Assembly: GCF_900155945.1 (NCBI RefSeq) | Contig: NZ_FTMN01000001.1 | Coordinates: 186,001-250,000, forward strand | Direction: 5' to 3' | Length of the DNA stretch: 64,000 nt | DNA from: Marinobacterium stanieri | GTDB taxonomy: Bacteria > Pseudomonadota > Gammaproteobacteria > Pseudomonadales > Balneatricaceae | Shown: in pieces, positions 1 to 8,428 of the stretch | How the letters are laid out: the number at the start of each line of letters is the position of its first letter | Numbering within the stretch: the stretch's first letter is position 1 | Translations under genes and position numbers: made by a program | The notes under the pieces: generated by a model | The model's input: only the letters and a program-made list of their open reading frames with translations | The model's database searches: none | What the model was told of the DNA's origin: nothing

Positions 1-239
1 TATTCATAGGCTGAGAAGATCACCATCATGGCACTGATCATCACCAGCAACGTCAGCCCTGATACGACCGACACCGGCAGCAGCAGCTCGCCTCCCGACA
101 ACATGGGGGCGGGCTTGGATTCAGCTTTAGCCGCCGGTTTGGGTGACCACTTTTCACTCAGCGCCGCCCAACGCTCCACAAGTGGGCGAAACATCACCCC
201 GGGAGCCAGACGCGCCTTGAGCGCATCCAGTTTTTTCAT
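1..239 (-). CDS. ftsL: Cell division protein FtsL, N-terminal part (cut by window edge)
   Basis: Reading the minus strand from 239 gives 79 codons running off the window. The product starts MKKLDALKARL, has a basic, Pro/Ala-rich cytoplasmic segment (to about residue 47), and then a hydrophobic stretch (about 51-77) that would be the single membrane span. The ATG shares four bases (ATGA) with the rsmH stop codon, indicating translational coupling. FtsL is a small bitopic divisome protein that partners FtsB and FtsQ. Sequence conservation in this family is low, so the call rests mainly on position directly after rsmH, size, and the short basic tail plus membrane span. The periplasmic coiled coil lies outside the window. 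Confidence 0.85.
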   Translation of the reverse strand, partial: MKKLDALKARLAPGVMFRPLVERWAALSEKWSPKPAAKAESKPAPMLSGGELLLPVSVVSGLTLLVMISAMMVIFSAYE

Positions 240-1174
240 GCCAGCTTGATAGCCGCGCGCATCACAGCACTGCGCGCTCTGGGGTTTCGGTTCAACTCAT
301 CCTTGCCTGCACGCATGGCCTTCCCGACCGATTTCAAACGACGCTTGAGCATGTCATCCGTAAACGGCACACCCGGCGGTAGGTGCTCATCACCTTTGAC
401 ATGACGACGAATGAAGCGTTTTACCAGACGGTCTTCCAGCGAGTGGAAACTGATAACTACCAGACGACCGCCCGGCTCCAGCACTTCCAGTGCCTGATCC
501 AGACAAGCTTCGACATCAGCCAGCTCGCGGTTGATATGAATGCGAATCCCCTGAAAGGCCCGTGTGGCGGGATGCTTCCCCTTCTCCCAGCGCGGGTTGG
601 CTTCAGAGATGATTTTGGCCAGGCGTGCTGTGGTCGTGATCGGCTCTTCAGCGCGCTGCTCGACAATTGCACGCGCCATGCGGCGGGAGAAACGCTCCTC
701 ACCGTATTGGTACATGACATCGGCAATCTCGGTCTCGGAGGCACGATTGATCCAGTCCGCAGCACTTTCACCGCTGCTGGTATCCATGCGCATATCGAGA
801 GGACCGTCATTGATAAAGCTGAAGCCGCGATCAGGATCATCCAGCTGGGGAGAGCTGACACCCAGATCCAGCAGTACGCCGCTGACTTTGCCCATCAGGC
901 CGCGCTTTTCTACAAAGGATTGAAGCTCGGCAAAGGAGCCATGCTCAATACTGAAGCGCTCGTCATCCGCAAAGCGCTTATGAGCATGGGCAATCGCTTC
1001 AGGGTCCTTGTCGATTGCCATCAGCTGCCCCTGCTCGGAGAGCTGTTCCAGCACCAGCGCACTGTGCCCACCGCGACCAAAGGTGCCGTCGATATAAAAT
1101 CCATCCGGGTCGTGCACCAACTCGCGCACAGCCTCGTCCAACAGCACTGTTATGTGGCTGAATGTCTGACTCAT
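236..1174 (-). CDS. rsmH: 16S rRNA (cytosine(1402)-N(4))-methyltransferase RsmH (MraW)
   Basis: The 312-residue product has the normal length for RsmH, which uses S-adenosylmethionine to methylate N4 of C1402 in the ribosomal P site. Visible family blocks are the SAM-binding GTFGRGGHS (30-38), DLGVSSPQ (103-110) followed by LDDPDRGFSF, and SFHSLEDR (242-249). The start is preceded by a GGGGA ribosome-binding site. The gene lies 19 bases after mraZ and overlaps ftsL by four bases, the standard order of the division and cell wall cluster, so it should be transcribed from the mraZ promoter. Confidence 0.97.
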   Translation of the reverse strand: MSQTFSHITVLLDEAVRELVHDPDGFYIDGTFGRGGHSALVLEQLSEQGQLMAIDKDPEAIAHAHKRFADDERFSIEHGSFAELQSFVEKRGLMGKVSGVLLDLGVSSPQLDDPDRGFSFINDGPLDMRMDTSSGESAADWINRASETEIADVMYQYGEERFSRRMARAIVEQRAEEPITTTARLAKIISEANPRWEKGKHPATRAFQGIRIHINRELADVEACLDQALEVLEPGGRLVVISFHSLEDRLVKRFIRRHVKGDEHLPPGVPFTDDMLKRRLKSVGKAMRAGKDELNRNPRARSAVMRAAIKLA

Positions 1175-1193
1175 CGTGTCCCCAGTCCGTCAG

Positions 1194-1646
1194 TTAAAGC
1201 GACAGAGCCTGCAATTCAGCCGGAATTTCTTCGTCGTTTTCCGCCTGCAGATACTCGTCCCGAGTGCTGTTCCAGAGCGTCTCGCTCCAGATTTCAAACT
1301 TGTTACCCTGCCCAAGCAGGATGATTTTTTTATCCAGTTCGGCATAATCGCGCAGCGGCGCCGGCAGCAGCATACGCCCGTTGGCGTCCAGCTCCAGATC
1401 CGTTGCATGACCGATCAGCAAACGCTGAATACGTCGCACTGACTTGTTAAACCCTGACAGCGCGATGATCTTTGCCTGAATCTCATCCCATTCGGGCTGT
1501 GGATAGAGCAATAAACATGAGTCTTCAGGGTCAATCGTGACCACCATTCGGCCCTCGCAATGGCTTTTCACCGTCTCGCGATAGCGAGCCGGAAGCGCCA
1601 TACGACCCTTGGCATCAAGATTGATCGGATTCACTCCGCGGAACAT
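1194..1646 (-). CDS. mraZ: Transcriptional regulator MraZ
   Basis: The product is 150 residues, the usual MraZ length, and carries two AbrB-like half domains seen as the repeated motifs LDAKGRMALPARYR and LDANGRMLLPAPLR. I place the start at 1646 (MFRGVNPINLD) because this matches the family N-terminus and has GGTGG a few bases upstream. An in-frame ATG at 1679 would add eleven residues and would put the operator repeats inside the coding region. MraZ binds direct repeats ahead of its own gene and represses the division and cell wall operon, and such repeats are present here at 1663-1696. Confidence 0.96.
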   Translation of the reverse strand: MFRGVNPINLDAKGRMALPARYRETVKSHCEGRMVVTIDPEDSCLLLYPQPEWDEIQAKIIALSGFNKSVRRIQRLLIGHATDLELDANGRMLLPAPLRDYAELDKKIILLGQGNKFEIWSETLWNSTRDEYLQAENDEEIPAELQALSL

Positions 1647-1662
1647 TATTTCCACCGCAGCA

Positions 1663-1696
1663 CCCAAAATTCCCCACATTCATCCACAATTTCCCA
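1663..1696 (-). promoter_or_regulatory. MraZ operator: four TGG(G) repeats with 10-bp period
   Basis: On the minus strand TGGG, TGGA, TGGG and TGGG start at 1696, 1686, 1676 and 1666, exactly ten bases apart. The known MraZ site is a set of TGGGN boxes spaced one helical turn apart upstream of mraZ. The array sits just downstream of the predicted transcription start, so bound MraZ would block the promoter. The second copy is a variant (TGGA). Confidence 0.88.
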
Positions 1697-1705
1697 CTAG
1701 GCGAC

Positions 1706-1734
1706 ACTATAGGTAGTAAGCACAGCGGATGCAA
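1706..1734 (-). promoter_or_regulatory. Sigma-70 type promoter of the mraZ-rsmH-ftsL operon
   Basis: On the minus strand TTGCAT (1734-1729) and TATAGT (1711-1706) are separated by 17 bases, close to the consensus for both boxes. The expected transcript start near 1699 lies directly before the MraZ repeats. Confidence 0.75.
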
Positions 1735-1740
1735 GGTGAC

Positions 1741-2131
1741 ATGTACAGTTCTGGAGGCTTCACAAGGGCTGGAGTACACACGCCAAAACCCGTAATAACA
1801 CTCTACATATCAAAGACTTGTATATTGATCATAAAACAGACACCTCTTTTACATGGCAAAGTGGTGGACAGTGGGAGGCTCTTGATTTTCTTGATGGAAA
1901 TAGTGGTTTTTCATGAATGAAACAGATTTGGCCAAATGATTCTGCTTTGGAACACTCCCTTCGAGCACAAGGCACTCTCCACAAGTGCTTTTTTTGTTCG
2001 ACGGGCCGCTTTTATACCCGTGAGTGGGAAAAACACGTAAAGACTATCTGGCGTCACTAAAAACCAACATTTTTACATTAAAAAGATGAACTGGCGGTTC
2101 AGGTTCGCTATAAATAAGGGAAACAGGTGAC
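1741..2131. other. Intergenic region between divergent mraZ and the GGDEF gene
   Basis: This 391-bp, relatively AT-rich stretch has no convincing protein gene. Short open frames in it (for example 1729-1920, plus strand) lack a ribosome-binding site and any recognisable content. It holds the upstream end of the mraZ promoter, a terminator-like hairpin at 1969-1995, and the leader of the gene at 2132. Confidence 0.6.
1969..1995 (+). terminator. Rho-independent terminator-like hairpin with no gene in front of it
   Basis: AAGGCACT (1969-1976) pairs with AGTGCTTT (1984-1991, one G-T wobble) around a 7-base loop and runs into seven T residues (1989-1995). No plus-strand coding gene precedes it, so it may end an untranslated small RNA or guard the next gene against read-through. 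Confidence 0.45.
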
Positions 2132-4111
2132 GTGATCTTTGTGATGCCGAACGACAAGACCTCATCTGCCCCCACCAGTGTCGCAGGCAAACTCAGCCTG
2201 CGCTTCCTGCTGTCTGGACGAAACAGAACCGGACGATGGCTGATTCTACTGCTCTGGGCCGCGAGCACAGCGCTGTCCATTGCACTGGGTGTGGTTGCAG
2301 TGGAGTTAGACTGGAGCGCACTCCCGGTTAGCCTCGGTGAGCACAACTTCCACATTACCTTTTACCCACCGCTGATTATCGCCATGTTCTGGCTGTTCTG
2401 GTTTGGCTTCTGGTGGGCCTGTATTCCGACCTGGATAACCACATTTATTCTGGCCACCCATTACGGCATGGCGCCGGGCTGGGCCTTCCTGTTTGCGTTC
2501 TCCGACCCTTTGGGCCTGGCACTTATCGCCATGATCTACCGAGCCATCCCCGGCGCCATTGCAATCAATCGCCCTGTTAACAGCCTGCTGTTTATTCTGG
2601 TGAGCTTTGCCGGCGCCGTTATCAGCTCCGTCGGTGCGTTCATCTGGAGCCATGCCACCCAATCACCCATCACCGGGCTATTCCCGATATGGGAAGGCTG
2701 GTGGCTCGGCTTCTGGTTACAGAACGTAGTATTTGTATTGCCACTGCTGTTGCTGTTTGACCCGGCTGTCAGGCACTGGCAAGGAAAAACCCGGCTTTGG
2801 CAACGAAAGCATCCGGGGCGCCGCACCTTACAGCAGACCCTGCTGGTTGCACTGACGCTGATCTGTACCGCACTGGTGTATACCTGGCTCAGCGCCTACT
2901 TGACTCAGGAAGCACTGAGCATCGCCGCGTTCAGCCGTGATGCCCATGTCTGGCAGCCTGTAGCGCTGATGGCCAAGGATTCACTTAAGGCTCAGGTTGT
3001 GGTGTTGGGTATTTTGATGACCGCCATGGCACTATTCGGGGTTTACCTGTTCCGGGACTGGTCGGCACGACTGACCCAGTCCCATCAGCAGATCATGCGC
3101 ACCAACCGCCGCCTGAATGCCGAAGTCCATGAACGTGAAAAGATACAGGCCGAACTTCAGCAGGGTTACCAGATGCTCAGCCTGATGGCGCAACTTGATT
3201 CCCGCTTGCACGCCGCCAACAACGCACCCGACGTTATTGCCGTACTGGAGGAATACCTGCCGCGCCTGTTACCACAAATGGAAGGCGTTCTCTGTCGCAT
3301 CACACCCGATGGCCACACCGAAATTCTGCTGCATTGGGGTCGCTACGCCCTTATGGGCAGACAACAAGCAGAGCATCTTGAGCTACCCGATATCACCGAC
3401 AACTGGCATAACCCTCACCTCTATGATCCCGATGGCAAACTGGGGATACAACATGTCATACCCCTGCTCTCGGACCAGCACCTGGCAGGCGCGATTCTGC
3501 TGGGCCAGCCACCCAAGGAAGACCGGGTAGTAAAACAGGTACTGCACACACTGGGAGAGCACCTGTCGCTGGCATTGACCAACCTGCGTCTGCGTGAGCG
3601 CCTGCTGGATGAGGCCACCCACGATCCGCTCACCGGCCTCTACAATCGCCGGTTTCTGTATACCTGGCTGCAAAACGAGTTCGAACGCTGCCGTCGCCAT
3701 GAGCGCCAGCTCAGCCTGCTGCTGATCGACATCGATCATTTCAAGGCGCTGAACGATTCACTCGGGCACGACGCAGGCGACAAGGCCCTGCAGGGGCTGA
3801 GCGACCACCTCAGCAGCATGATTCGCCACAACGATATCGCCTGCCGCCTGGGCGGCGAGGAGATTCTGCTGGCTCTGGCCGAAACCGACCAGCGCAACGC
3901 AGCAGCCAAGGCACAGCGCCTCTGTGAAAGCGTGCGCAGCCTGCAGTTATTCACGGAAAACGGCCAGCCAATCCCGGCACTCACCATCTCTATTGGCATT
4001 GCCGTTTTTCCGAGCCAGGCACAAACGCCCAGCGACCTCATACGTGCGGCTGACAGAGCCATGTATGAAGCCAAGGCCCGGGGGCGTAACCGCGTCTGTC
4101 TCGCCAGCTGA
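2132..4111 (+). CDS. Membrane-anchored diguanylate cyclase (MASE1-like sensor, GAF-like, GGDEF)
   Basis: The 659-residue product begins with about 310 residues containing several hydrophobic spans, resembling a MASE1-type integral membrane sensor. A short coiled coil (about 315-350), a GAF-like segment (about 355-490) and a C-terminal GGDEF domain (about 493-655) follow. The catalytic loop is GGEEI (574-578), a conservative variant of GGEEF, and the product-inhibition site RHND (565-568) is intact, so it probably makes cyclic di-GMP from GTP. The start shown is GTG; an ATG four codons later (2144) is an alternative. The ligand is unknown. The gene ends 60 bases before the hydrogenase genes without an obvious terminator. 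Confidence 0.88.
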   Translation: MIFVMPNDKTSSAPTSVAGKLSLRFLLSGRNRTGRWLILLLWAASTALSIALGVVAVELDWSALPVSLGEHNFHITFYPPLIIAMFWLFWFGFWWACIPTWITTFILATHYGMAPGWAFLFAFSDPLGLALIAMIYRAIPGAIAINRPVNSLLFILVSFAGAVISSVGAFIWSHATQSPITGLFPIWEGWWLGFWLQNVVFVLPLLLLFDPAVRHWQGKTRLWQRKHPGRRTLQQTLLVALTLICTALVYTWLSAYLTQEALSIAAFSRDAHVWQPVALMAKDSLKAQVVVLGILMTAMALFGVYLFRDWSARLTQSHQQIMRTNRRLNAEVHEREKIQAELQQGYQMLSLMAQLDSRLHAANNAPDVIAVLEEYLPRLLPQMEGVLCRITPDGHTEILLHWGRYALMGRQQAEHLELPDITDNWHNPHLYDPDGKLGIQHVIPLLSDQHLAGAILLGQPPKEDRVVKQVLHTLGEHLSLALTNLRLRERLLDEATHDPLTGLYNRRFLYTWLQNEFERCRRHERQLSLLLIDIDHFKALNDSLGHDAGDKALQGLSDHLSSMIRHNDIACRLGGEEILLALAETDQRNAAAKAQRLCESVRSLQLFTENGQPIPALTISIGIAVFPSQAQTPSDLIRAADRAMYEAKARGRNRVCLAS

Positions 4112-4171
4112 GCTTGTATTCCATCGCCCGCCTGCCTAACGTAGAAACAGGACGATTAATGGATAGCCGCC

Positions 4172-5257
4172 ATGCCAGCCAGTGTTTACCTGCCCCGCCG
4201 TGATCTGCAATGCCTGCTCGACCTGATCGTCAGCCAGGGCTACACCCTTAAGGGCCCTCAGGTGATCGATGGCGCCATACTCATGCGTCCACTGAACAGC
4301 ACATCACAGCTACCCAAGGGACTGGAACAGACACAGGCACCGGGGGAGTACCGCCTGCAGCAGACTCAGGGGTTGCGCCATTTCAGTTGGGCTAACGGCC
4401 CTCAGGCCCTTAAGCCTCTTACCTTTGTGCCGCGCGAAACCCTCTGGCGCTCTGAGGCACAACCGGACGGCACTCTCAAATTTCACGAAAGCATCGATCC
4501 TCCCGAGCCCACTGCCGTATTGGGTGTACGTGGCTGCGACCTGGCGGCCCTGGCACTGCAGGATCAGCACTTCGCCGGAGACCCCTATTACCAGCAGCGC
4601 CGTCAATCACTGCTGTTAATTGCCATCGACTGCTCACACCCTGCCGATACCTGCTTTTGCGCCAGCACCCGGGATGGCCCTGATGCCAAAGATGGTTTTG
4701 ACCTGGCCCTAAGCGAACTGGAAGAGGGTTTTCTGGTTCGTGCCGGCAGCCAGCAAGGCACTGCCTTGATGGAGCAGTTGCAAGTTTCAGAGCCAACGCT
4801 GGAACAGCATCAGGAAGCGCAGTCGCAACTCGAGCAGGCCCGCCAGCAACAGCGGCACCTGCCTGACTTTGAACCTGCCGAGCTTATTCAGCTGAATCAG
4901 CATACAGCTTGGGACGAGGTGGCTGATGCCTGCCTTAGCTGCGGCAATTGCACCTCTGTCTGTCCCAGCTGCTTCTGCTTCAGTGAAAGCGAAGCCCCCG
5001 AACTGAACGGTACCGAATCCAGTCATCAGCGTCAGTGGGATTCCTGTTTCAGCGAAGGGCACAGCTACATCCATGGCCACCGCTTCCGCCCCGACACCAA
5101 AGGGCGCTATCGCCAATGGCTGACACACAAGTTCGGCAGCTGGGTGGAGCAGTATGGGCGAAGCGGCTGTACCGGTTGCGGGCGCTGCATCAGCTGGTGC
5201 CCGGTCGGTATCGACCCGCTTCAGGTGCTCACTCAGCTGGGCGAGACCCAGTCCTGA
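4172..5257 (+). CDS. hydB: NiFe hydrogenase (sulfhydrogenase type) beta subunit, 4Fe-4S dicluster protein
   Basis: This 361-residue protein corresponds to the iron-sulfur beta subunit of cytosolic group 3b (NADP-linked, sulfhydrogenase-like) NiFe hydrogenases. Two ferredoxin-type cluster motifs are visible: Cys254, 257, 260 and 264, and Cys333, 336, 339 and 343. They would carry electrons between the hydrogenase small subunit and the flavoprotein gamma subunit. No export signal is present. The ATG at 4172 is preceded by a weak GGA. A short out-of-frame ORF with a better ribosome-binding site begins at 4159 and overlaps this start. In the classic order the gamma subunit gene would come next, but an alcohol dehydrogenase gene intervenes here. 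Confidence 0.9.
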   Translation: MPASVYLPRRDLQCLLDLIVSQGYTLKGPQVIDGAILMRPLNSTSQLPKGLEQTQAPGEYRLQQTQGLRHFSWANGPQALKPLTFVPRETLWRSEAQPDGTLKFHESIDPPEPTAVLGVRGCDLAALALQDQHFAGDPYYQQRRQSLLLIAIDCSHPADTCFCASTRDGPDAKDGFDLALSELEEGFLVRAGSQQGTALMEQLQVSEPTLEQHQEAQSQLEQARQQQRHLPDFEPAELIQLNQHTAWDEVADACLSCGNCTSVCPSCFCFSESEAPELNGTESSHQRQWDSCFSEGHSYIHGHRFRPDTKGRYRQWLTHKFGSWVEQYGRSGCTGCGRCISWCPVGIDPLQVLTQLGETQS

Positions 5258-5414
5258 GCACGGGACAATACTGACCTCCGTCATGCAACACTATGATTCC
5301 GTTCACTTTACGGCCCTTCCCTCATATACCTGTGCAACCATCAGCGTAACCTGAAGTCGAATGTGCAACCGGACTCGGTGCACCCCGCACCGGCCGAATA
5401 CAAGGAAGAGATCA

Positions 5415-6566
5415 ATGGCTATCGAAGCGTTTTTCGTCCCCACCGTATCCCTGATGGGTGAAGGCTGCCTCGCCTCTCTGGCTGAACGCGTAAAAATGCT
5501 GGAGGGCAAGAAGCCACTGCTGGTCGCCGATGGCGGCATGACAGAACTCGGTTATACCCAGCGCATCGTCAAGATGCTGGAAGACGCCGACATTCCCTGT
5601 GCTGTTTACGACGGTACCGTCCCTAACCCCACCGACCACAATGTAGATGAGGGTACAGCCCTGTATCACTCAGAAGGCTGCGACATGCTGATCTCATTGG
5701 GTGGTGGCAGCGCCCACGACTGCTGCAAGGGCATCGGTATTCTCGCCACCAACGGCGGCTCCATTCAGGACTATGAGGGCCTGGATCAGCTATCCCTGCC
5801 TCTGCCGCCTTATATCGCCATCAACACCACTGCTGGTACCGCCAGCGAAATGACCCGTTTCACCATCATCACCAACAGCTCCAACCACGTGAAGATGGCG
5901 CTGGTGGACTGGCGTCTGACCCCGGATGTAGCCATCAACGATCCGGCTCTGATGGTGGATATGCCGCCCTCGCTGACCGCAGCCACCGGCATGGACGCAC
6001 TGACCCATGCCATCGAGGCCTATGTCTCCACCGCCGCCACACCGATCACCGATGCCTGCGCCCTGCAGGCGATCCGTCTGATCGGCCAGTACCTGCGCAA
6101 GGCGGTTGCACGCGGTGAAGATATGGAAGCCCGTGACAAAATGGCGTACGCCGAGTACCTGGCTGGCATGGCCTTCAATAACGCCAGCCTGGGCTACGTG
6201 CATGCCATGTCACACCAGCTGGGCGGTTTCTACAACCTGCCCCACGGTGTCTGCAATGCACTGCTGTTGCCTCATGTTTGCCGCGTCAACCTGATGGCTT
6301 GCAGTGAACGTTTTGCGGATATTGCCGATGCGCTGGGTGAAGTAACCGAAGGCCTGTCCGAACGCGATGCTGCCTACCTGGCGATTGACGCCATCGAAGC
6401 GCTGTCTCAGGACGTCGGCATTCCGCGCACCCTGAGTGAGCTGGGTGTTAAGGATGAAGATATTCCCACCATGGTGGGTAATGCGCAAAAGGATGTCTGC
6501 GCGCTGACCAACCCACGTAAATTCACCGACGAAGAAGTAGCTGCCATCTATCGTTCGGCGCTCTAA
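5415..6566 (+). CDS. Iron-containing (group III) alcohol dehydrogenase
   Basis: The 383-residue protein has the length and motifs of NAD(P)-dependent Fe-type alcohol dehydrogenases. The expected metal ligands are Asp194 and His198 (GMDALTHAIE), His263 and His277 (NLPHG), with the conserved His267 of the active site. GGGS near 95-98 marks the nucleotide-binding region. The start at 5415 is chosen because AAGGAAGAG precedes it at good spacing and MAIEAFFVP suits the family; an in-frame ATG at 5361 would add 18 residues. The substrate cannot be read from sequence. Its place between two hydrogenase subunit genes on the same strand suggests it exchanges reducing equivalents with the hydrogenase through a shared NAD(P)(H) pool; that link is inference. 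Confidence 0.9.
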   Translation: MAIEAFFVPTVSLMGEGCLASLAERVKMLEGKKPLLVADGGMTELGYTQRIVKMLEDADIPCAVYDGTVPNPTDHNVDEGTALYHSEGCDMLISLGGGSAHDCCKGIGILATNGGSIQDYEGLDQLSLPLPPYIAINTTAGTASEMTRFTIITNSSNHVKMALVDWRLTPDVAINDPALMVDMPPSLTAATGMDALTHAIEAYVSTAATPITDACALQAIRLIGQYLRKAVARGEDMEARDKMAYAEYLAGMAFNNASLGYVHAMSHQLGGFYNLPHGVCNALLLPHVCRVNLMACSERFADIADALGEVTEGLSERDAAYLAIDAIEALSQDVGIPRTLSELGVKDEDIPTMVGNAQKDVCALTNPRKFTDEEVAAIYRSAL

Positions 6567-6586
6567 TTCGACCTACGGATTCACAC

Positions 6587-6617
6587 GACCAGGCTCAGCC
6601 CCTTCCTGAGCCTGGTC
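6587..6617 (+). repeat. Perfect 12-bp stem-loop after the alcohol dehydrogenase gene
   Basis: GACCAGGCTCAG (6587-6598) is exactly complementary to CTGAGCCTGGTC (6606-6617) with a 7-base loop. No T-run follows directly, so it is a weak candidate for an intrinsic terminator. It could equally stabilise or process the mRNA between the dehydrogenase and the hydrogenase gamma subunit. Confidence 0.6.
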
Positions 6618-6725
6618 AGCTCACCTTGTTTTAGTCCGCAATTGCACTTGTTCCCCAGCCTGACCCGACCTAACGTATAAGGAGTCACTTGTCAGGGAAC
6701 TGCCTATGCCTGAACAGCCCAAGAA

Positions 6726-7631
6726 ATGCTCAGCCGTTATCCTGAGCAACTTGCCATGAGCGGACACGCCTGCTTGCAACACCAGGCCCCAGCCAACCCG
6801 GCACTGCCCACTGAAGCCGTGATTCTCGGTCGCATTCAGGAAACCGAGGATATCTTCACTCTGCAGCTGCGCCTGACAGACCCGGAGCAGCAATGGCGCC
6901 TGGGCATACAACCTGGCCAGTTCAACATGCTCTACCGTTTTGGTGTGGGCGAAATCCCTATCTCCTTCAAAGCGCTTGGCGAAGACGACCAGGGACAGCC
7001 TGTACTGGAACATACGATCCGGGCTGTCGGGCGAGTCAGCCGGGCACTGGCCGCACTGAAACCAGTGGAGCGCATTGGTCTGCGCGGTCCTTTTGGGCAA
7101 GGTTGGCCGCTGCACCAGGCCGAAAACATGGATCTGTGCGTTGTCACGGGTGGCCTTGGCTGTGCCCCAGCCGTGTCCATCATCGAACATGCTTTTGCTC
7201 ATCGCGCTTTATACGGGCACATCCATATCATTCAGGGCGTAAAACATTCTGCCGACCTGCTCTGGCGCAGTCGTTATGAGTACTGGGCACAGCAACCGGA
7301 AACGACGGTCATGATGGCTGCGGATGTGGCAGCACCAGGCTGGCCCTGGTACAGCGGACGGGTGACTGAACTGATCAAGCGCCTCCCCCTCAAGCCTGCG
7401 CAAACACTGGTTTGCTGCTGCGGCCCTGAACCCATGATGCAGGCCAGTGCCGAACAACTGATACGCCAGCAGGTACCGGCGGATGCCATCTGGCTCAGCA
7501 TGGAGCGCAATATGCAGTGCGCGACTGGTCATTGCGGGCATTGCCAGTTTGGCGCCGACTTCATTTGCCGCGACGGTCCGGTCATGCCCTACCCACGGCT
7601 GCGCGACCGTCTGGGCCTGGAGGGCGTGTAA
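6726..7631 (+). CDS. hydG: NiFe hydrogenase gamma subunit (FAD/NAD(P)-binding, 2Fe-2S)
   Basis: This is a ferredoxin-reductase-fold flavoprotein of up to 301 residues, related to the electron-transfer subunit of dihydroorotate dehydrogenase B. In order it has an FAD-binding barrel (about 30-130, including PGQFNML), an NAD(P)-binding domain starting at VVTGGLGCAP, and a C-terminal 2Fe-2S motif with Cys265, 270, 273 and 281. It would pass electrons between NAD(P)H and the beta subunit clusters. The start is uncertain. ATG 6726 and ATG 6756 both lack a strong ribosome-binding site, while a 17-codon ORF (6706-6759) with a good one ends in an ATGA overlap with 6756. The stop overlaps the delta subunit start (TAATG). 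Confidence 0.88.
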   Translation: MLSRYPEQLAMSGHACLQHQAPANPALPTEAVILGRIQETEDIFTLQLRLTDPEQQWRLGIQPGQFNMLYRFGVGEIPISFKALGEDDQGQPVLEHTIRAVGRVSRALAALKPVERIGLRGPFGQGWPLHQAENMDLCVVTGGLGCAPAVSIIEHAFAHRALYGHIHIIQGVKHSADLLWRSRYEYWAQQPETTVMMAADVAAPGWPWYSGRVTELIKRLPLKPAQTLVCCCGPEPMMQASAEQLIRQQVPADAIWLSMERNMQCATGHCGHCQFGADFICRDGPVMPYPRLRDRLGLEGV

Positions 7632-8428
7632 TGAACAAACCACGCATCGCCGTTCACAAATTCAGCTCCTGCGATGGCTGCCAGCTCACCTTTCTGAATC
7701 TGGGTGAAGCCCTGCTGCAACTGAACGAACAGGTCGAGATTCTGCATTTTCTGGAAGCCGGCATGAGCGATGCCGAAACGGAAGTGGACATCGCCTTTGT
7801 TGAGGGCAGCCTGTCGACCCCTAACGAGCTGGAACGCATCCAGCAGGTACGTGCCAACAGTCGCTATCTGGTTAGCATCGGCGCCTGCGCAACCAGCGGA
7901 GGTCTGCAGGCCCTGCGCAACCTTGAGGGTCAACACGACAACTGGCGCGACGCCATCTACGCCCGCCCCGAGTTCATCCAGACACTCAAGGAAGTGCAGC
8001 CCATCGCCGCAGCCGTCCAGGTAGATCTCGAACTCTGGGGCTGCCCGGTCAGCAGCGCTCAGATACTCGCCGCAATACGAGCACTCCTGTTTGATGTCGC
8101 TCCGATCGACGATCGCGACCGGGTTTGTCTGGAGTGCAAGCGCCAACAAGCCGTGTGTGTACTAGTCACCGGAGCCGCCCCCTGCATGGGCCCGGTAACC
8201 CGCACCGGCTGCGGTGCCCTGTGCCCGCGTTTTGGGCGTGCCTGCTATGGTTGCTACGGGCCCAGTGAAACCCCGCAGACAGACACCCTGGCCCAGCGTT
8301 TTGCCGGTTTTGGCCTGCTGCCCGATGCCATAGCTCGCCGCTTCCTGCTGATTAACTCCCAGGCCCCGGCCTTCCTGCACACCGGCAAGGTTTTTTATCA
8401 CTCAGGCACAGGAGATCAGGATGACTAG
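7631..8428 (+). CDS. hydD: NiFe hydrogenase small (delta) subunit
   Basis: The 265-residue product is the electron-transferring small subunit. Cys14 and Cys17 (SSCDGC) with later Cys residues in SIGACATSGG and ELWGCPVS form the proximal 4Fe-4S site. The C-terminal Cys-rich part (CLECKR, then CMGP, TGCGALCP and CYGCYGP) supplies two further clusters, as in cytosolic group 3 enzymes. It has no twin-arginine signal, consistent with a soluble cytoplasmic complex. The start at 7631 shares one base with the gamma subunit stop, and the end overlaps the large subunit gene by eight bases, so the subunits are translationally coupled. Confidence 0.93.
   Translation: MNKPRIAVHKFSSCDGCQLTFLNLGEALLQLNEQVEILHFLEAGMSDAETEVDIAFVEGSLSTPNELERIQQVRANSRYLVSIGACATSGGLQALRNLEGQHDNWRDAIYARPEFIQTLKEVQPIAAAVQVDLELWGCPVSSAQILAAIRALLFDVAPIDDRDRVCLECKRQQAVCVLVTGAAPCMGPVTRTGCGALCPRFGRACYGCYGPSETPQTDTLAQRFAGFGLLPDAIARRFLLINSQAPAFLHTGKVFYHSGTGDQDD

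Noticed and set aside
383-1324. 313-codon open frame on the plus strand across rsmH and mraZ
   Set aside because: It is antisense to two well-conserved genes, has no recognisable domain and no ribosome-binding site; the length reflects codon bias of the real genes.
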